Shown here: positions 15,837 through 28,927 of the stretch, piece after piece
How positions within the stretch are numbered: position 1 is the first letter of the stretch
Layout: each line of letters starts with the position of its first letter
NCBI RefSeq assembly: GCF_003003125.1
Contig: NZ_PVTZ01000007.1
Location: forward strand, 124,001-188,000
Length of the DNA stretch: 64,000 nucleotides
Direction: 5' to 3'
From: Laceyella sediminis
GTDB taxonomy: Bacteria > Bacillota > Bacilli > Thermoactinomycetales > Thermoactinomycetaceae
Program-made: the position numbers and the translations under genes
Notes under the pieces: generated by a model
Seen by the model: the letters and a program-made list of their open reading frames with translations, nothing else
Told to the model about the DNA's origin: nothing
Database searches by the model: none

Positions 15837-16391
15837 ATGTTTGTCATTTCCTTTATATTGATGCTTTTTGCCTTGGTCGGTATCATTTACCCAACACCGT
15901 TACATAAAAAAATCAAATTCAAGCAAGTCGATCTAGGAAAACGTTTATGGAATGTTATCTTATTCATCCTCTGCATCATTCTTCTCTCTATCTTTGCGCC
16001 CAATCAATCTCAGCCTGCTGATGACATAGACAAAAAAGTCAAAGTGGAAACCGACAAAACCAATAAACAACCGAAACAACCAAGCACTGATCAGCAAAAT
16101 AACGAGCAAGATGCTGACGAAAAAGCAAAAGCACAAGAAGAACAAAGCAAGAAAAACGCTGACGAGGCTACCAAAGATGACGAAGAAAAAAGCAGTGAAT
16201 CCCAAAAATCCCAAACGACCACTGAGCAACCTAAATCCACTCCAAATGAGAGTGAGAGCGACCAGTCCAGCAACGTCTATTACGCAAACTGTAAGGAAGC
16301 GCGCGCAGCAGGGGCAGCACCGCTCTATAAAGGAGAACCTGGGTACGCCAGCAAACTCGACCGTGATGGGGATGGCGTCGCTTGTGAGTAG
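15837..16391 (+). CDS. Membrane-anchored excalibur-domain protein
   Basis: A 184-residue protein. Two hydrophobic segments (residues 1-20 and about 40-58) anchor it. A long Glu/Lys/Gln-rich linker (about 65-145) follows, then a C-terminal excalibur domain: YYANCKEARAAGAAPLYKGE followed by a DRDGDGVACE calcium-binding loop with two conserved cysteines. Excalibur domains occur outside the membrane and often accompany nucleases or surface proteins; here no other enzyme domain is fused. Start ATG has AAAGGAGG upstream. It directly follows the repeat array and is convergent with the DUF262 gene. Confidence 0.85.
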   Translation: MFVISFILMLFALVGIIYPTPLHKKIKFKQVDLGKRLWNVILFILCIILLSIFAPNQSQPADDIDKKVKVETDKTNKQPKQPSTDQQNNEQDADEKAKAQEEQSKKNADEATKDDEEKSSESQKSQTTTEQPKSTPNESESDQSSNVYYANCKEARAAGAAPLYKGEPGYASKLDRDGDGVACE

Positions 16392-16400
16392 ATCATTTCA

Positions 16401-16447
16401 AAAAATCCCCCCATGGGTTATTCCATTGGGGGGATTGTTACTTTTTC
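16401..16447. terminator. Bidirectional terminator
   Basis: AAAAAATCCCCCCA and TGGGGGGATT arms with T-rich ends on both strands, between the excalibur gene and the convergent DUF262 gene. Confidence 0.85.
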
Positions 16448-16454
16448 TAGCCAC

Positions 16455-18206
16455 TCAAAGCCGCAAAAACCCCTGTTTGATGACATGGGCCATTTTCTTT
16501 CTCCGTTCTTCCAAAAAACGCGAGTATTCAAGGCTGGTCCAATTGTCAGGAAGCGCGTGCATCTCCATCATCTCCGCCAATTCAGCGGAAGAAAATCTGG
16601 AAGCATATTTGGGGAAATATTCCTCGGGAGACTCATCAGATATTCTGGCGTTATCCCCCCATTCAACTAATGCGAAATTAGCCACTTGGTTGATTAGCTT
16701 GCTTTCACTGATACCAATGGACTTCAAGTATTTTTTAGGAAATAAATGATGAATCTCAATCGCATTCCGGTTAGCATGGAGCATCGGATCGAGCAACTCA
16801 GACACTTTCATGCTGGAAAACAGTACGTTGGCACCAAGAATATTTAAAGCCGCATAGTATGCGTGCAACGCCGGATTTCTCGAGGTGGAAGATTCAAGTT
16901 TATTGACCAAGGTGATAGCCCAAAAATCATTGGTCAATGAATCATTAATGATTTTTTCCAATGTCCCCACAAACTCATCTTGATTTCTTACCCCGCGCAA
17001 CCGTGCCAAATCGGCTTCCATCACCGTTTCTGGGGAACTGGTGTACCGGCCTGTCAGCACCAGCATAAAGTACCATTTGGCGATGAGTTGTCGTAGCCGA
17101 TAAGCGTCCACGCGAAAATCTTCTTTCCCAATTAAATACATGACATAGGCATAAATAATATTGATCTTCGAACTCACCATCGCCTTACTTCTGAAACCGG
17201 CCTTAATCAAGGTTTTTAAGAAATCATGCCAATTTTGCATGTTGAGCGCGCTGGCTTGCGCATGTTTCAACACTTCAAATTGCTGATCTCGCCTATCCGG
17301 AGACACCTCACCTGTTTCCAAGTCCTTCCCGCGCAAAATGGAGTAGACGTTTTTCAGACGGGCCCTTTTAAATCCAAGACCCACTGCCACGCGCAACATT
17401 TGGTCTGGATCAGGGTGAATGAAGTGGTTAAACGCACTCGCCCGCTCCCCACCCGCTTGACGCGAATCCCTAGCGAAAGCCTCCAATTCTTTCCTTCCTT
17501 GATCCCAAAACACAGATAACAAGGTCAAAATGAAATCAGACTGATTCAATTTCTTTCCTTGACTGTTGATACGCACGAAAATATCGGATACCTGCTCCTC
17601 ATCCACGGTGGAAGATATCTCCATCGCGGTAAATTGATATTCTTGCAATTTGTACAGGCGATCGATATTTTCACTGATCACGTTCACTTCTTCATCGGTA
17701 ACATCTCGGTGGTTACACAAATTCTCAATGAATTGGCGAATGAATCGAAAACTGGATGCACCTTGTTTCCAAAGCTCTGAGATATCGTAAATATACTCAG
17801 GATCGCGCTCAATCGCCGCATCTGCCACATCAAATTGGCCATCGATGGGGCGAAAAGAAATCTTTATGGAGGTCTCCTTAAAATCCTTATTTAACACCCT
17901 GCGCCCTTTTAGCACCGCATACAGGGAGGTGAGCCGTTGCTGACCATCCACGATTAACAACCTCGGCACCTTGGCTTGTTTCTGTTCTACACCAATCTGT
18001 TTGGTATCAGTCAGATGCTCGTTGGCCCAGAACAAAAAGTAGCCAACGGGAAAGCCTCGGTACATGGAATCAAATAAATCTCTCACTTTGGCCGCTGGCC
18101 ACACAAACGGCCGTTGCAAATCAGGCAAAGCAATATCTCCATGCTCAATATCATGCAGGAGCTTGGACAGACTGTAATCCACTCTCTTGTACAGCATAGT
18201 GCTCAT
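16455..18206 (-). CDS. DUF262/HNH protein, GmrSD-type restriction candidate
   Basis: A 583-residue protein. The N-terminal DUF262 (ParB/Srx-like NTPase) domain shows LPDLQRPFVW at 27-36 and the catalytic DGQQRLTSL at 87-95. The C-terminal part has an HNH/DUF1524-like nuclease core (EIHHLFPKKYL near 484-494 and INQVANFALV near 505). This layout is that of GmrSD and related type IV restriction enzymes that cut modified phage DNA. Both halves appear intact, so it may be active. Start ATG 18206 behind AAAGGGG; an earlier in-frame ATG at 18257 lies before that site. A helicase remnant sits directly upstream. Confidence 0.8.
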   Translation of the reverse strand: MSTMLYKRVDYSLSKLLHDIEHGDIALPDLQRPFVWPAAKVRDLFDSMYRGFPVGYFLFWANEHLTDTKQIGVEQKQAKVPRLLIVDGQQRLTSLYAVLKGRRVLNKDFKETSIKISFRPIDGQFDVADAAIERDPEYIYDISELWKQGASSFRFIRQFIENLCNHRDVTDEEVNVISENIDRLYKLQEYQFTAMEISSTVDEEQVSDIFVRINSQGKKLNQSDFILTLLSVFWDQGRKELEAFARDSRQAGGERASAFNHFIHPDPDQMLRVAVGLGFKRARLKNVYSILRGKDLETGEVSPDRRDQQFEVLKHAQASALNMQNWHDFLKTLIKAGFRSKAMVSSKINIIYAYVMYLIGKEDFRVDAYRLRQLIAKWYFMLVLTGRYTSSPETVMEADLARLRGVRNQDEFVGTLEKIINDSLTNDFWAITLVNKLESSTSRNPALHAYYAALNILGANVLFSSMKVSELLDPMLHANRNAIEIHHLFPKKYLKSIGISESKLINQVANFALVEWGDNARISDESPEEYFPKYASRFSSAELAEMMEMHALPDNWTSLEYSRFLEERRKKMAHVIKQGFLRL

Positions 18207-18243
18207 CGTTGTTCTATCCCCTTTCCATTCAATCCAAGCTGTG

Positions 18244-18570
18244 CTACTTCCGTCCATCCCCTTGGCTTTCCCCTCTCATCAGAAAAGAGGTAAGCGGTCC
18301 GTACGAAGTGATGTACACCTGCTCGCGGGCGCGGGTCATAGCTACGTACAGCAGAGAACGCTGTTCATTCAGGTACGCCGCTTCTTCGTCGGGGTCTTCC
18401 CGTTTCTGCCGCAACACCCAAGCATTAGGGAGATTATCTTCATTTGCCTCGGCGATGAACACCACGCGGAATTCCAAGCCTTTGCTGTTGTGCATGGTGC
18501 CACTGTCACGCATCAGCCAGCTACTCTCGTCTAGGTGTGTTGGAATCAATGCGCAAAGCCTTGCAAACAA
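18244..18570 (-). pseudogene. C-terminal remnant of a UvrD/PcrA-type helicase
   Basis: About 105 codons encode only the end of a superfamily 1 helicase. TMHNSKGLEFRVVFI matches helicase motif V and LLYVAMTRAREQVYI motif VI. Everything upstream, including Walker A and B, is missing, and the DNA before 18570 is AT-rich with no helicase coding in any frame. It ends 38 nt before the DUF262 start, on the same strand, suggesting that a helicase once formed an operon with it. It is unlikely to be functional. Confidence 0.8.
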
Positions 18571-18821
18571 ACCTCCATGTCACTAATAAATCTAGTGAGA
18601 AGTGAGTGTAGCATAAAACAACTTGGAAGTAACTGACTCAAGCAGATTATGAAATAATTTGAGTTACCGGCATGAATAAGTAACTATAAACAAATCCATG
18701 TATGTATAAGCAAAATAAATCTGAAAGTATAACTGGGCTCCAATCGTTCTCCAAAGCGTTTTCCCCGTAGTTTTCACCCATGTCATAATTTTTTCACATC
18801 CGCATCCTGTTGATTACTTTG

Positions 18822-19613
18822 TCATTTCAACCATTTCAAATCAGTATACACCAATGCATGTGTACTCAACGATTGCGATTTCTCCCATAGATGCTCCATG
18901 TACTCCACCTCAAAGTGTGGGCTTTTAAAGATATAATCATAGCGGTATGGATTTGACTTTTTTGGTGATTTATATGTCATCGCTAATGGTCCTTGCGGAC
19001 TTTTCTTCACAATTTCTTGTTTAAGATCAGATCTTTGATCCAAGTAGTCACGGTATGCGTCTTTGAATAAGGTGGCATCTCCGTGGATGAGGGCTTTCCC
19101 TCCCTCTGTATCCACATCTCCCCAAAACTGCACCTTTGATAAGTCTGGATGGTCTACTTCGGGTCCGGTGTATTTGATGCCTCCCAAAGTCGGCATCTCT
19201 TTTCTCTCTTTCACCCAACGCATTAAAGCAAATAGGGCTAAAGCCTTCTGCTCTTTATATTCGCTTCCATTTGGGATGTCCACCGATGCCACCACAAAAA
19301 CACGGTCATCTTTCATGACCTCGGCCGCAACAGCTTTTGCATTAGGAGGCATATCCGAAATGAGGCAAACATGTTTTATGGTATATGGATGCTTCACAAA
19401 TATTGCTACGCCATGCTCTTTCGCCGCATACTCTTCATTGGTCAAGTCAAATGAAAAACGCCCTTGGTCAAATCGTTTACTTTCAGTAATTCTGTCAAAT
19501 CCTGCTTGTTTCAATCCCTGGACAGCTAGAATATCCGGATTCACCTGCTGAATAAGATCCAAATGCCCATGGTTTAATCTACGCCGGTCTACATACCATG
19601 TTGCCACTCTCAT
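18822..19613 (-). CDS. EEP-superfamily-like protein with altered catalytic site
   Basis: A 263-residue protein with the outline of the endonuclease/exonuclease/phosphatase fold: an opening strand MRVATWYVDRRRL, NPDILAVQGLKQ at 25-36, RYDYIFKS at 224-231 and STHALVYTDLKWL at 250-262. In active enzymes the second element reads QE with a metal-binding Glu; here it is QG (Gly33). The GDFN element is not evident and the final SDH is THA. It may be a pseudoenzyme or a distant branch. Start ATG behind AAGGAGAG. It stands alone between the helicase remnant and the protease pair. Confidence 0.6.
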   Translation of the reverse strand: MRVATWYVDRRRLNHGHLDLIQQVNPDILAVQGLKQAGFDRITESKRFDQGRFSFDLTNEEYAAKEHGVAIFVKHPYTIKHVCLISDMPPNAKAVAAEVMKDDRVFVVASVDIPNGSEYKEQKALALFALMRWVKERKEMPTLGGIKYTGPEVDHPDLSKVQFWGDVDTEGGKALIHGDATLFKDAYRDYLDQRSDLKQEIVKKSPQGPLAMTYKSPKKSNPYRYDYIFKSPHFEVEYMEHLWEKSQSLSTHALVYTDLKWLK

Positions 19614-22101
<2,488 letters not shown>

Positions 22102-22137
22102 GCAACACCCCGGCATCATCTTTCATTCGACTAAACG

Positions 22138-22190
22138 AAAAAGACTTGCCTTCCTCAAACAGGAAGAGGGCGAGTCTTTTTCTTTTTCTA
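22138..22190 (+). terminator. Terminator between the two proteases
   Basis: AAAAAGACTTGCC and GGCGAGTCTTTTTC arms with an inner CCT/AGG pair, followed by a T-rich tract. The remaining sequence to 22445 is the duplicated AT-rich promoter region. Confidence 0.85.
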
Positions 22191-22415
22191 TGCACTTATG
22201 AAGATGTTTCTTTGTCTCTTTCTCCAACGCAGATCCGCAATCCCTCGCTCCTAAAATGAAGCAATCACATCCTGTTAAAACCAATTTCATTTCCAATATT
22301 GGGCTTATGAGTTAATTAATTTATTAAAATTTTGATTTGTTATTTACTTTTCTAATCAAAATATCTTATTATTCCTTTTATAAATGTAATTATTACAATT
22401 GGATAGACAATTTGA

Positions 22416-24116
<1,701 letters not shown>

Positions 24117-24122
24117 ATGCAC

Positions 24123-24163
24123 AAAAGAGGCGTGAGCTCCTCGCTGGGGAGCTCACGCCTTTT
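24123..24163. terminator. Strong bidirectional terminator
   Basis: Near-perfect arms AAAAGAGGCGTGAGCTCC and GGAGCTCACGCCTTTT downstream of the second protease, 55 nt before the end of the convergent AIM24 gene. Confidence 0.9.
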
Positions 24164-24217
24164 ACATCTCATCCATGTCTCAGCGGCCTCCCTGTCAAAG
24201 CCCGCCGCGCAGTCAAC

Positions 24218-25006
24218 TTAATCCCCGTCAAAGAAGTCTCCCAAGCTTCCCAAAATGCTCCCTTCTTCTTTGCGTCCGACGGCCGGCGCCGCGGCGAAGA
24301 TCCGACTGGCCAGGCGGCTGAACGGCAGGCTTTGGATCCAGACTTTCCCCGGGCCTCGCAAGGTGGTAAAGAAGAGACCCTCTCCCCCGAACAAAGCAGT
24401 TTTGATCCCGCCGACAAATTGAATGTCGTATTCGATCGAGGCGGTCATCGCCACCAGACACCCGGTATCGAGCCGAATCATCTCCCCTTCGCGCAACTCT
24501 TTTTCAACGATGGTACCGCCCGCATGGACAAATGTCAGGCCATCCCCCTCCAGCTTTTGCATGATAAATCCTTCGCCGCCGAAGAAGCCAGCCCCGATCT
24601 TGCGTTGCAATTCAATGCCTACCAACACGCCTTTAGCGGCGCAGAGAAAAGAGTCTTTTTGGCAAATGATTTTCCCATTGTATTGTTTCAAGTCAAGAGG
24701 GATGATCTTGCCCGGATAAGGCGCCGCGAACGAAACGTTTTTGCGGGTGGAGCCTTCATTGGTGAACACGGTCATAAACAAGCTCTCACCGGTAATGAGG
24801 CGTTTCCCCGCGCTGAACAGTTTGCCCATCAATCCCTTGCTATCTTTGCTACCGTCACCAAAGATGGTTTCCATCTGAATGGTGTCGTCCATCATCAACA
24901 AGCTGCCCGCTTCTGCAATCACGCTTTCCTGGGGGTCGAGCTCAATCTCCACCAATTGCATGTCATCGCCGTAGATGCGAAAGTCGATCTCATGTGCCAA
25001 TTCCAT
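24218..25006 (-). CDS. AIM24 family protein (TIGR00266)
   Basis: A 262-residue protein of the AIM24/TIGR00266 family, a beta-rich fold resembling the tryptophan RNA-binding attenuation protein. Typical family features are the GESLFMTVFTN segment, the Gly-rich GAGFFGGEGFIMQKLEGDG, and GGIKTALFGGEGLFFTTLRG. No enzyme activity is known for the bacterial members; the yeast relative is mitochondrial. Start ATG 25006 (MELAHEI) is chosen because GAGGGAG lies 8 nt before it. The C-terminal 35 residues are Ala/Gly-rich and end acidic. It is monocistronic. Confidence 0.85.
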   Translation of the reverse strand: MELAHEIDFRIYGDDMQLVEIELDPQESVIAEAGSLLMMDDTIQMETIFGDGSKDSKGLMGKLFSAGKRLITGESLFMTVFTNEGSTRKNVSFAAPYPGKIIPLDLKQYNGKIICQKDSFLCAAKGVLVGIELQRKIGAGFFGGEGFIMQKLEGDGLTFVHAGGTIVEKELREGEMIRLDTGCLVAMTASIEYDIQFVGGIKTALFGGEGLFFTTLRGPGKVWIQSLPFSRLASRIFAAAPAVGRKEEGSILGSLGDFFDGD

Positions 25007-25111
25007 CTGATCCGCTCCCTCTGTCATCATTGTGGTGTGTCATCCACACCGTTCTTTTTACTCATTTCTCTTTCTTATGTTCCCGCAATTGGCATCAACC
25101 TATCACTTTTG

Positions 25112-25142
25112 CAAAAAAAGATCCGGCTTTTTCGCCGGATCT
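25112..25142 (-). terminator. Terminator of the oligopeptide transport operon
   Basis: AGATCCGGC and GCCGGATCT arms around GAAAAA; on the minus strand a seven-T run follows. Confidence 0.9.
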
Positions 25143-25204
25143 GCGAGCTTGTCTGCTGATATCGAAAAGATTCGGCTGGTGCCAAGCCTTTCCCACACGG
25201 AAAG

Positions 25205-26116
25205 TCATTGCTTCATGCGCGGGTCAAAGATGTCCCGCAATCCGTCGCCAAGCAGGTTAAATCCCAAGACAGTAATCATGATGGCCACGCCAGGAAACAC
25301 CATCGTCCAAGGAGCCAATTGCAGATAGTCACGGGCGTCCGACAGCATGGTTCCCCACTCTGGATCAGGTGGTTGCGCCCCCAAGCCCAAGAAGCCGAGC
25401 GCGGCCACCTCAATTACCGCAGTCGCAAAGCTTAAGGTACCTTGCACCATGATCGGCGTCCAACAGTTGGGCAAGATGTGGTGCCAGAGAATCCGACTGT
25501 TCTTCATCCCGATTGCCCGCGCCGCCAAGACAAAATCTTCTACTTTCACACTGAGCACGCGCGATCGCATCAATCGGCCAAACGTGGGGATGTTGATGAT
25601 CGCGATGGCTATCAGGGCGTTATTCAGGCCCGGACCCAACATAGCCACAATCGCAATGGCCAACAAAATGCTGGGAAAGGCCAGCATGATGTCAAACAGG
25701 CGGGAAATCAACGTATCTTGCCATTTCCCGTAATAACCAGCAAGCAGGCCAAGGAGGCTACCCACCACAATAGAGCCAGCGATGCTGATAAAGCCCACCC
25801 ATAACGAGATGCGGGAACCGTACACGATCCGGGTGAAGATGTCCCGGCCTAGGTCGTCCGTGCCAAACCAATGCTCAGCCGAAGGGGCGGCCAAGGCATC
25901 CGCGCTCGGTTCTGTGTAGTCATAGGGTGTGATAACCGGGGCCAAGATTGCCAAAATGATAAAGATCAGCACCAACACACTGCCGATGACGGCCGAACGG
26001 TGCCGGAAAAACGCGCGCGCAAAATCCCGTGCCGGATTGTCCTGTTGGGTGGAGTGGGACACGGCGCCTGCTTCGGGAAGGTTGGTAACTGGTGGTTGAA
26101 CGTTGTCTGTTTGCAT
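25205..26116 (-). CDS. Oligopeptide ABC transporter permease (OppC/DppC type)
   Basis: A 303-residue inner-membrane permease. About 30 N-terminal cytosolic residues precede the first membrane helix (AVIGSVLVLIFIILAILAPV), followed by five more. The cytosolic loop RSRVLSVKVEDFVLAARAIG is the EAA motif that docks to the ATPases. HWFGTDDLGRDIFTRIVYGS is the OppC signature near 80-100. It forms the channel with the preceding OppB-type subunit; the gap between the two genes is 6 nt. Start ATG behind AAGGAG. It is the last gene of the five-gene operon. Confidence 0.92.
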   Translation of the reverse strand: MQTDNVQPPVTNLPEAGAVSHSTQQDNPARDFARAFFRHRSAVIGSVLVLIFIILAILAPVITPYDYTEPSADALAAPSAEHWFGTDDLGRDIFTRIVYGSRISLWVGFISIAGSIVVGSLLGLLAGYYGKWQDTLISRLFDIMLAFPSILLAIAIVAMLGPGLNNALIAIAIINIPTFGRLMRSRVLSVKVEDFVLAARAIGMKNSRILWHHILPNCWTPIMVQGTLSFATAVIEVAALGFLGLGAQPPDPEWGTMLSDARDYLQLAPWTMVFPGVAIMITVLGFNLLGDGLRDIFDPRMKQ

Positions 26117-26122
26117 CCTGCC

Positions 26123-27133
26123 TCACTCCTTTCCATATTGGATGCGCGGATCGATCCAGGCGTAAAGTAAGTCGACAATGAGATTGATCATGACGAAAAT
26201 GAAGGCCAGCACGAGAATGCCGGATTGGATGACCGGATAGTCGCGTGAATTGATCGCGTCATAAATATATCGCCCAACCCCAGGCCAGCTGAAGATGGTC
26301 TCCGTCAAAACCGCACCGCCGAGTAGCAAGCCTAGTTGCAAACCGACCACCGTCAAAATGGGGATCATGGCGTTTTTCAGCGTGTGTTTATAAATAACCA
26401 AGAACTCGGATATCCCCTTGGCCCTAGCTGTACGGACATAATCTGAGCGCATCACTTCTAACATGCTGGACCGGGTCATACGGGCGATGATCGCCATTGG
26501 AATGGTGCCAAGCGCGATCGCTGGCAACAAGATATGCTTTAGCACATCCCCCAACATGGCCATATCGCCAAATAGCAGAGCGTCAATGATGTAGAAGTAC
26601 GTGATCGGCTCGTATTCCATCCGCGGGTCCAACCGCCCGTTGGAAGGAAACCATCCCAGCTCTTGCGCAAACAGCCATTGCTCCATCAAACCAAGCCAGA
26701 AGATGGGGATAGACACACCGATAAGGGCGATGAACATCGAGCCGTAATCAAGCCATGAGTTTTGGCGCCAAGTCGATAATATGCCGAGATTAATACCAAA
26801 AAAGAGGGCGATGGCGATGGCGACAAAGGACAATTCCGCGGTTGCCGCCAAGAAGGGGCCGATCTCTTCCGAGATTTTGGTCTTATTGACCAGCGATGTC
26901 CCCAAATCGCCTTGCAACAATGCTTGCAAATATTTGAAATACTGGATGTAGACCGGCTGATCCAAGCCCAGATTTTTCCTGATCTCTTGCAGTTGCTCCG
27001 GTGTGGCTTTGTCACCCGCGATGGTCTTGGCCGGATCGCCCGGTATAGCGTGGACGACCGCAAACACAATCAGCGACATGCCGAGCAGCACCGGGATCAA
27101 CATCAATAACCGTCGTGCAGTATATGCCAGCAT
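26123..27133 (-). CDS. Oligopeptide ABC transporter permease (OppB/DppB type)
   Basis: A 336-residue permease with six predicted membrane segments. The opening YTARRLLMLIPVLLGMSLIV and HAIPGDPA near 29-36 are typical of OppB/DppB proteins. The EAA loop (RSDYVRTARAKGISEF) is near 230 and the conserved FSWPGVGRY near 285. It builds the translocation pore with the OppC-type partner. It is fourth in the operon, after the solute-binding protein, from which it is separated by a strong attenuator-like hairpin. Confidence 0.92.
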   Translation of the reverse strand: MLAYTARRLLMLIPVLLGMSLIVFAVVHAIPGDPAKTIAGDKATPEQLQEIRKNLGLDQPVYIQYFKYLQALLQGDLGTSLVNKTKISEEIGPFLAATAELSFVAIAIALFFGINLGILSTWRQNSWLDYGSMFIALIGVSIPIFWLGLMEQWLFAQELGWFPSNGRLDPRMEYEPITYFYIIDALLFGDMAMLGDVLKHILLPAIALGTIPMAIIARMTRSSMLEVMRSDYVRTARAKGISEFLVIYKHTLKNAMIPILTVVGLQLGLLLGGAVLTETIFSWPGVGRYIYDAINSRDYPVIQSGILVLAFIFVMINLIVDLLYAWIDPRIQYGKE

Positions 27134-27178
27134 TTGATTTCACCACCTCATCCCTATCGATCATCATGGATGCAGAAA

Positions 27179-27210
27179 GGGTCCACCACCGCCTAAGCCA
27201 TGGTGGGCCC
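27179..27210 (-). terminator. Attenuator hairpin between binding protein and permeases
   Basis: GGGTCCACCA (27179-27188) and TGGTGGGCCC (27201-27210) pair at nine of ten positions plus one G-U. On the minus strand CTTTCT follows. It probably reduces read-through so that binding protein is made in excess over permeases. Confidence 0.65.
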
Positions 27211-27218
27211 CCCGCCAA

Positions 27219-28835
27219 TTATTGCGCGAAGTCGACTTTTTCCAGCGACAGCTCCGTCGTGGGGTGTGTTTTGAATCCGATCACTTCTTTTTTAGCCGCA
27301 TAGGGGACGGTGGCATGGGCAATCGGCACCCATGGCGCGTCTCGCTTAATGATTTCCTGCGCTTTCATGTACAGTTCTGCCCGTTGTTTTTCATCGCTCA
27401 ACTCTTGTGCTTTAATGAGCAGATCATGTAATTCATCATTTTTGTAAAGAGCGATATTCGCAGCATCTGGCATACGGGTGTTATCCTTGTCTAAGAGCAC
27501 ATACAGGAAGTTGTCTGGGTCACCGTTATCCCCGTTCCAGCCAAACAAGGCCATCTGATGCTCGCCTTTACCCGTTTTGTCCAAGTAGATTTGCCAGTCA
27601 TGGGTGACGATTTTCGCCTTCACCCCGATTTTGGCCAGATCGGCTTGAATGTACTCAGCGATCTTCTTGCCATCCGGCATATAAGGACGGGGAGCGGTCA
27701 TCGCGAAGAATTCTACTTCCAGTCCGTCAGCGTATCCAGCTTCCGCAAGCAATTGTTTCGCTTTGTCCAGATCGAACTCATAATCTTTCACATTTTTGTT
27801 GTAACCCAACATAAATTCCGGCATGGGGTTGATAGCCGGTTTGGCCAATCCAGAGTAGAAATTTTTGATCAACGCTTCTTTGTTGACCGCATGGTTGAAC
27901 GCTTGACGCACTTTGGGATTATCAAACGGTTTCTTTTCCGTGTTGAAGGCCAGGTAACCCACGTTCATACCTACTTGTTTGAAGACCTGCAATTTGCTGT
28001 CTTTCTCCGCCGGGGCAACATCGGTCGGATTCAATCCGTCAATGATATCCACATCTCCCGACTTGAGCGCAGTGAAGCGCGCGGAGTTGTCGGGAATCAC
28101 TTTGAAAATGACTTTGTCTAGTTTAGGCTCCCCTTTTCTCCAGAAGTTTTCATTTTTCACTAGGGTGATCGTGTCATTTTTCTTCCATTCTTTCAGCTTG
28201 AACGGCCCCGATCCCACTGGGTTACGCGTAAATGCGATCGGATCTTTCTTCACCGCGGTGGGTGAGGCGATTCCAAATGCGGACATTGCCAAGTTTTGCA
28301 AGAATGGTGCCTGTGGGCTGGTCAATTCAAACTTGACCGTAAATTCATCGACAGCGGTGACGCTTTTGATCTTATGTCCCGGGTCCCCTTTATAGCCGCC
28401 AAACATGTATGCGTAGTAAGGGAAGTCCCCACCTTTGTGCTGGGGATGGTTCTTGTCAGCCCACCGCTCGAAGTTAAACACCACGGCTTCGGCGTTAAAC
28501 GGGGTTCCATCGTGAAACTTCACGTCTTTGCGCAATTTGAAGGTCCATACTTTGGCGTCTTCACTGGCCTCCCAGCTTTCAGCCAAACTGGGTACCACAT
28601 CTGTGCTGCCATCGGCGTATTCAACCAAATTGTCAAAGATCTGGTCTGTCACCTTAGTAGACTCCCCATCAGTGACGAGACTTGGATCAAGCAACTTGGC
28701 GTCTTCCCCGCGCCCGTAGATCAATGTTTTGTCATTCTTGCCAGTGCCCGCGCTTTTCTTCTCCACACAACCAACCAAAACAGATGAAAAAATGAAGATT
28801 GCTATGAGTGATACCAGCCATAACCGTTTTTTCAT
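27219..28835 (-). CDS. Oligopeptide/dipeptide-binding lipoprotein (SBP family 5)
   Basis: A 538-residue lipoprotein of solute-binding family 5 (DppE/AppA type). Signal residues 1-22 end in the lipobox VLVGC with Cys23. The family segment AESWEASEDAKVWTFKLRKDVKFHDG, here near 85-110, identifies it clearly, and NPVGSGPFKLKEW is near 210. It binds peptides or related ligands outside the membrane for the two permeases. Start ATG behind AAAAGGAGG. Flanking hairpins on both sides suggest its mRNA segment is stabilised, a common way to raise the amount of binding protein. Confidence 0.93.
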   Translation of the reverse strand: MKKRLWLVSLIAIFIFSSVLVGCVEKKSAGTGKNDKTLIYGRGEDAKLLDPSLVTDGESTKVTDQIFDNLVEYADGSTDVVPSLAESWEASEDAKVWTFKLRKDVKFHDGTPFNAEAVVFNFERWADKNHPQHKGGDFPYYAYMFGGYKGDPGHKIKSVTAVDEFTVKFELTSPQAPFLQNLAMSAFGIASPTAVKKDPIAFTRNPVGSGPFKLKEWKKNDTITLVKNENFWRKGEPKLDKVIFKVIPDNSARFTALKSGDVDIIDGLNPTDVAPAEKDSKLQVFKQVGMNVGYLAFNTEKKPFDNPKVRQAFNHAVNKEALIKNFYSGLAKPAINPMPEFMLGYNKNVKDYEFDLDKAKQLLAEAGYADGLEVEFFAMTAPRPYMPDGKKIAEYIQADLAKIGVKAKIVTHDWQIYLDKTGKGEHQMALFGWNGDNGDPDNFLYVLLDKDNTRMPDAANIALYKNDELHDLLIKAQELSDEKQRAELYMKAQEIIKRDAPWVPIAHATVPYAAKKEVIGFKTHPTTELSLEKVDFAQ

Positions 28836-28876
28836 TCCCTTTCCTCCTTTTCATGGCTCTTAATTCAAAACCTGCT

Positions 28877-28917
28877 TCGGTGTTGCTTTTCCCTCACCCC
28901 CTTTGGTGAGAAAACCG
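28877..28917 (-). promoter_or_regulatory. Intercistronic stem-loop before the binding-protein gene
   Basis: TTTTCTCACC and GGTGAGGGAAAA (minus strand) pair, extended by CGG/CCG. It has no T-run after the stem. It lies in the 92-bp gap between the OppF-type ATPase and the lipoprotein gene and may protect or process mRNA. Confidence 0.5.
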
Positions 28918-28927
28918 AGAGTGTCAC

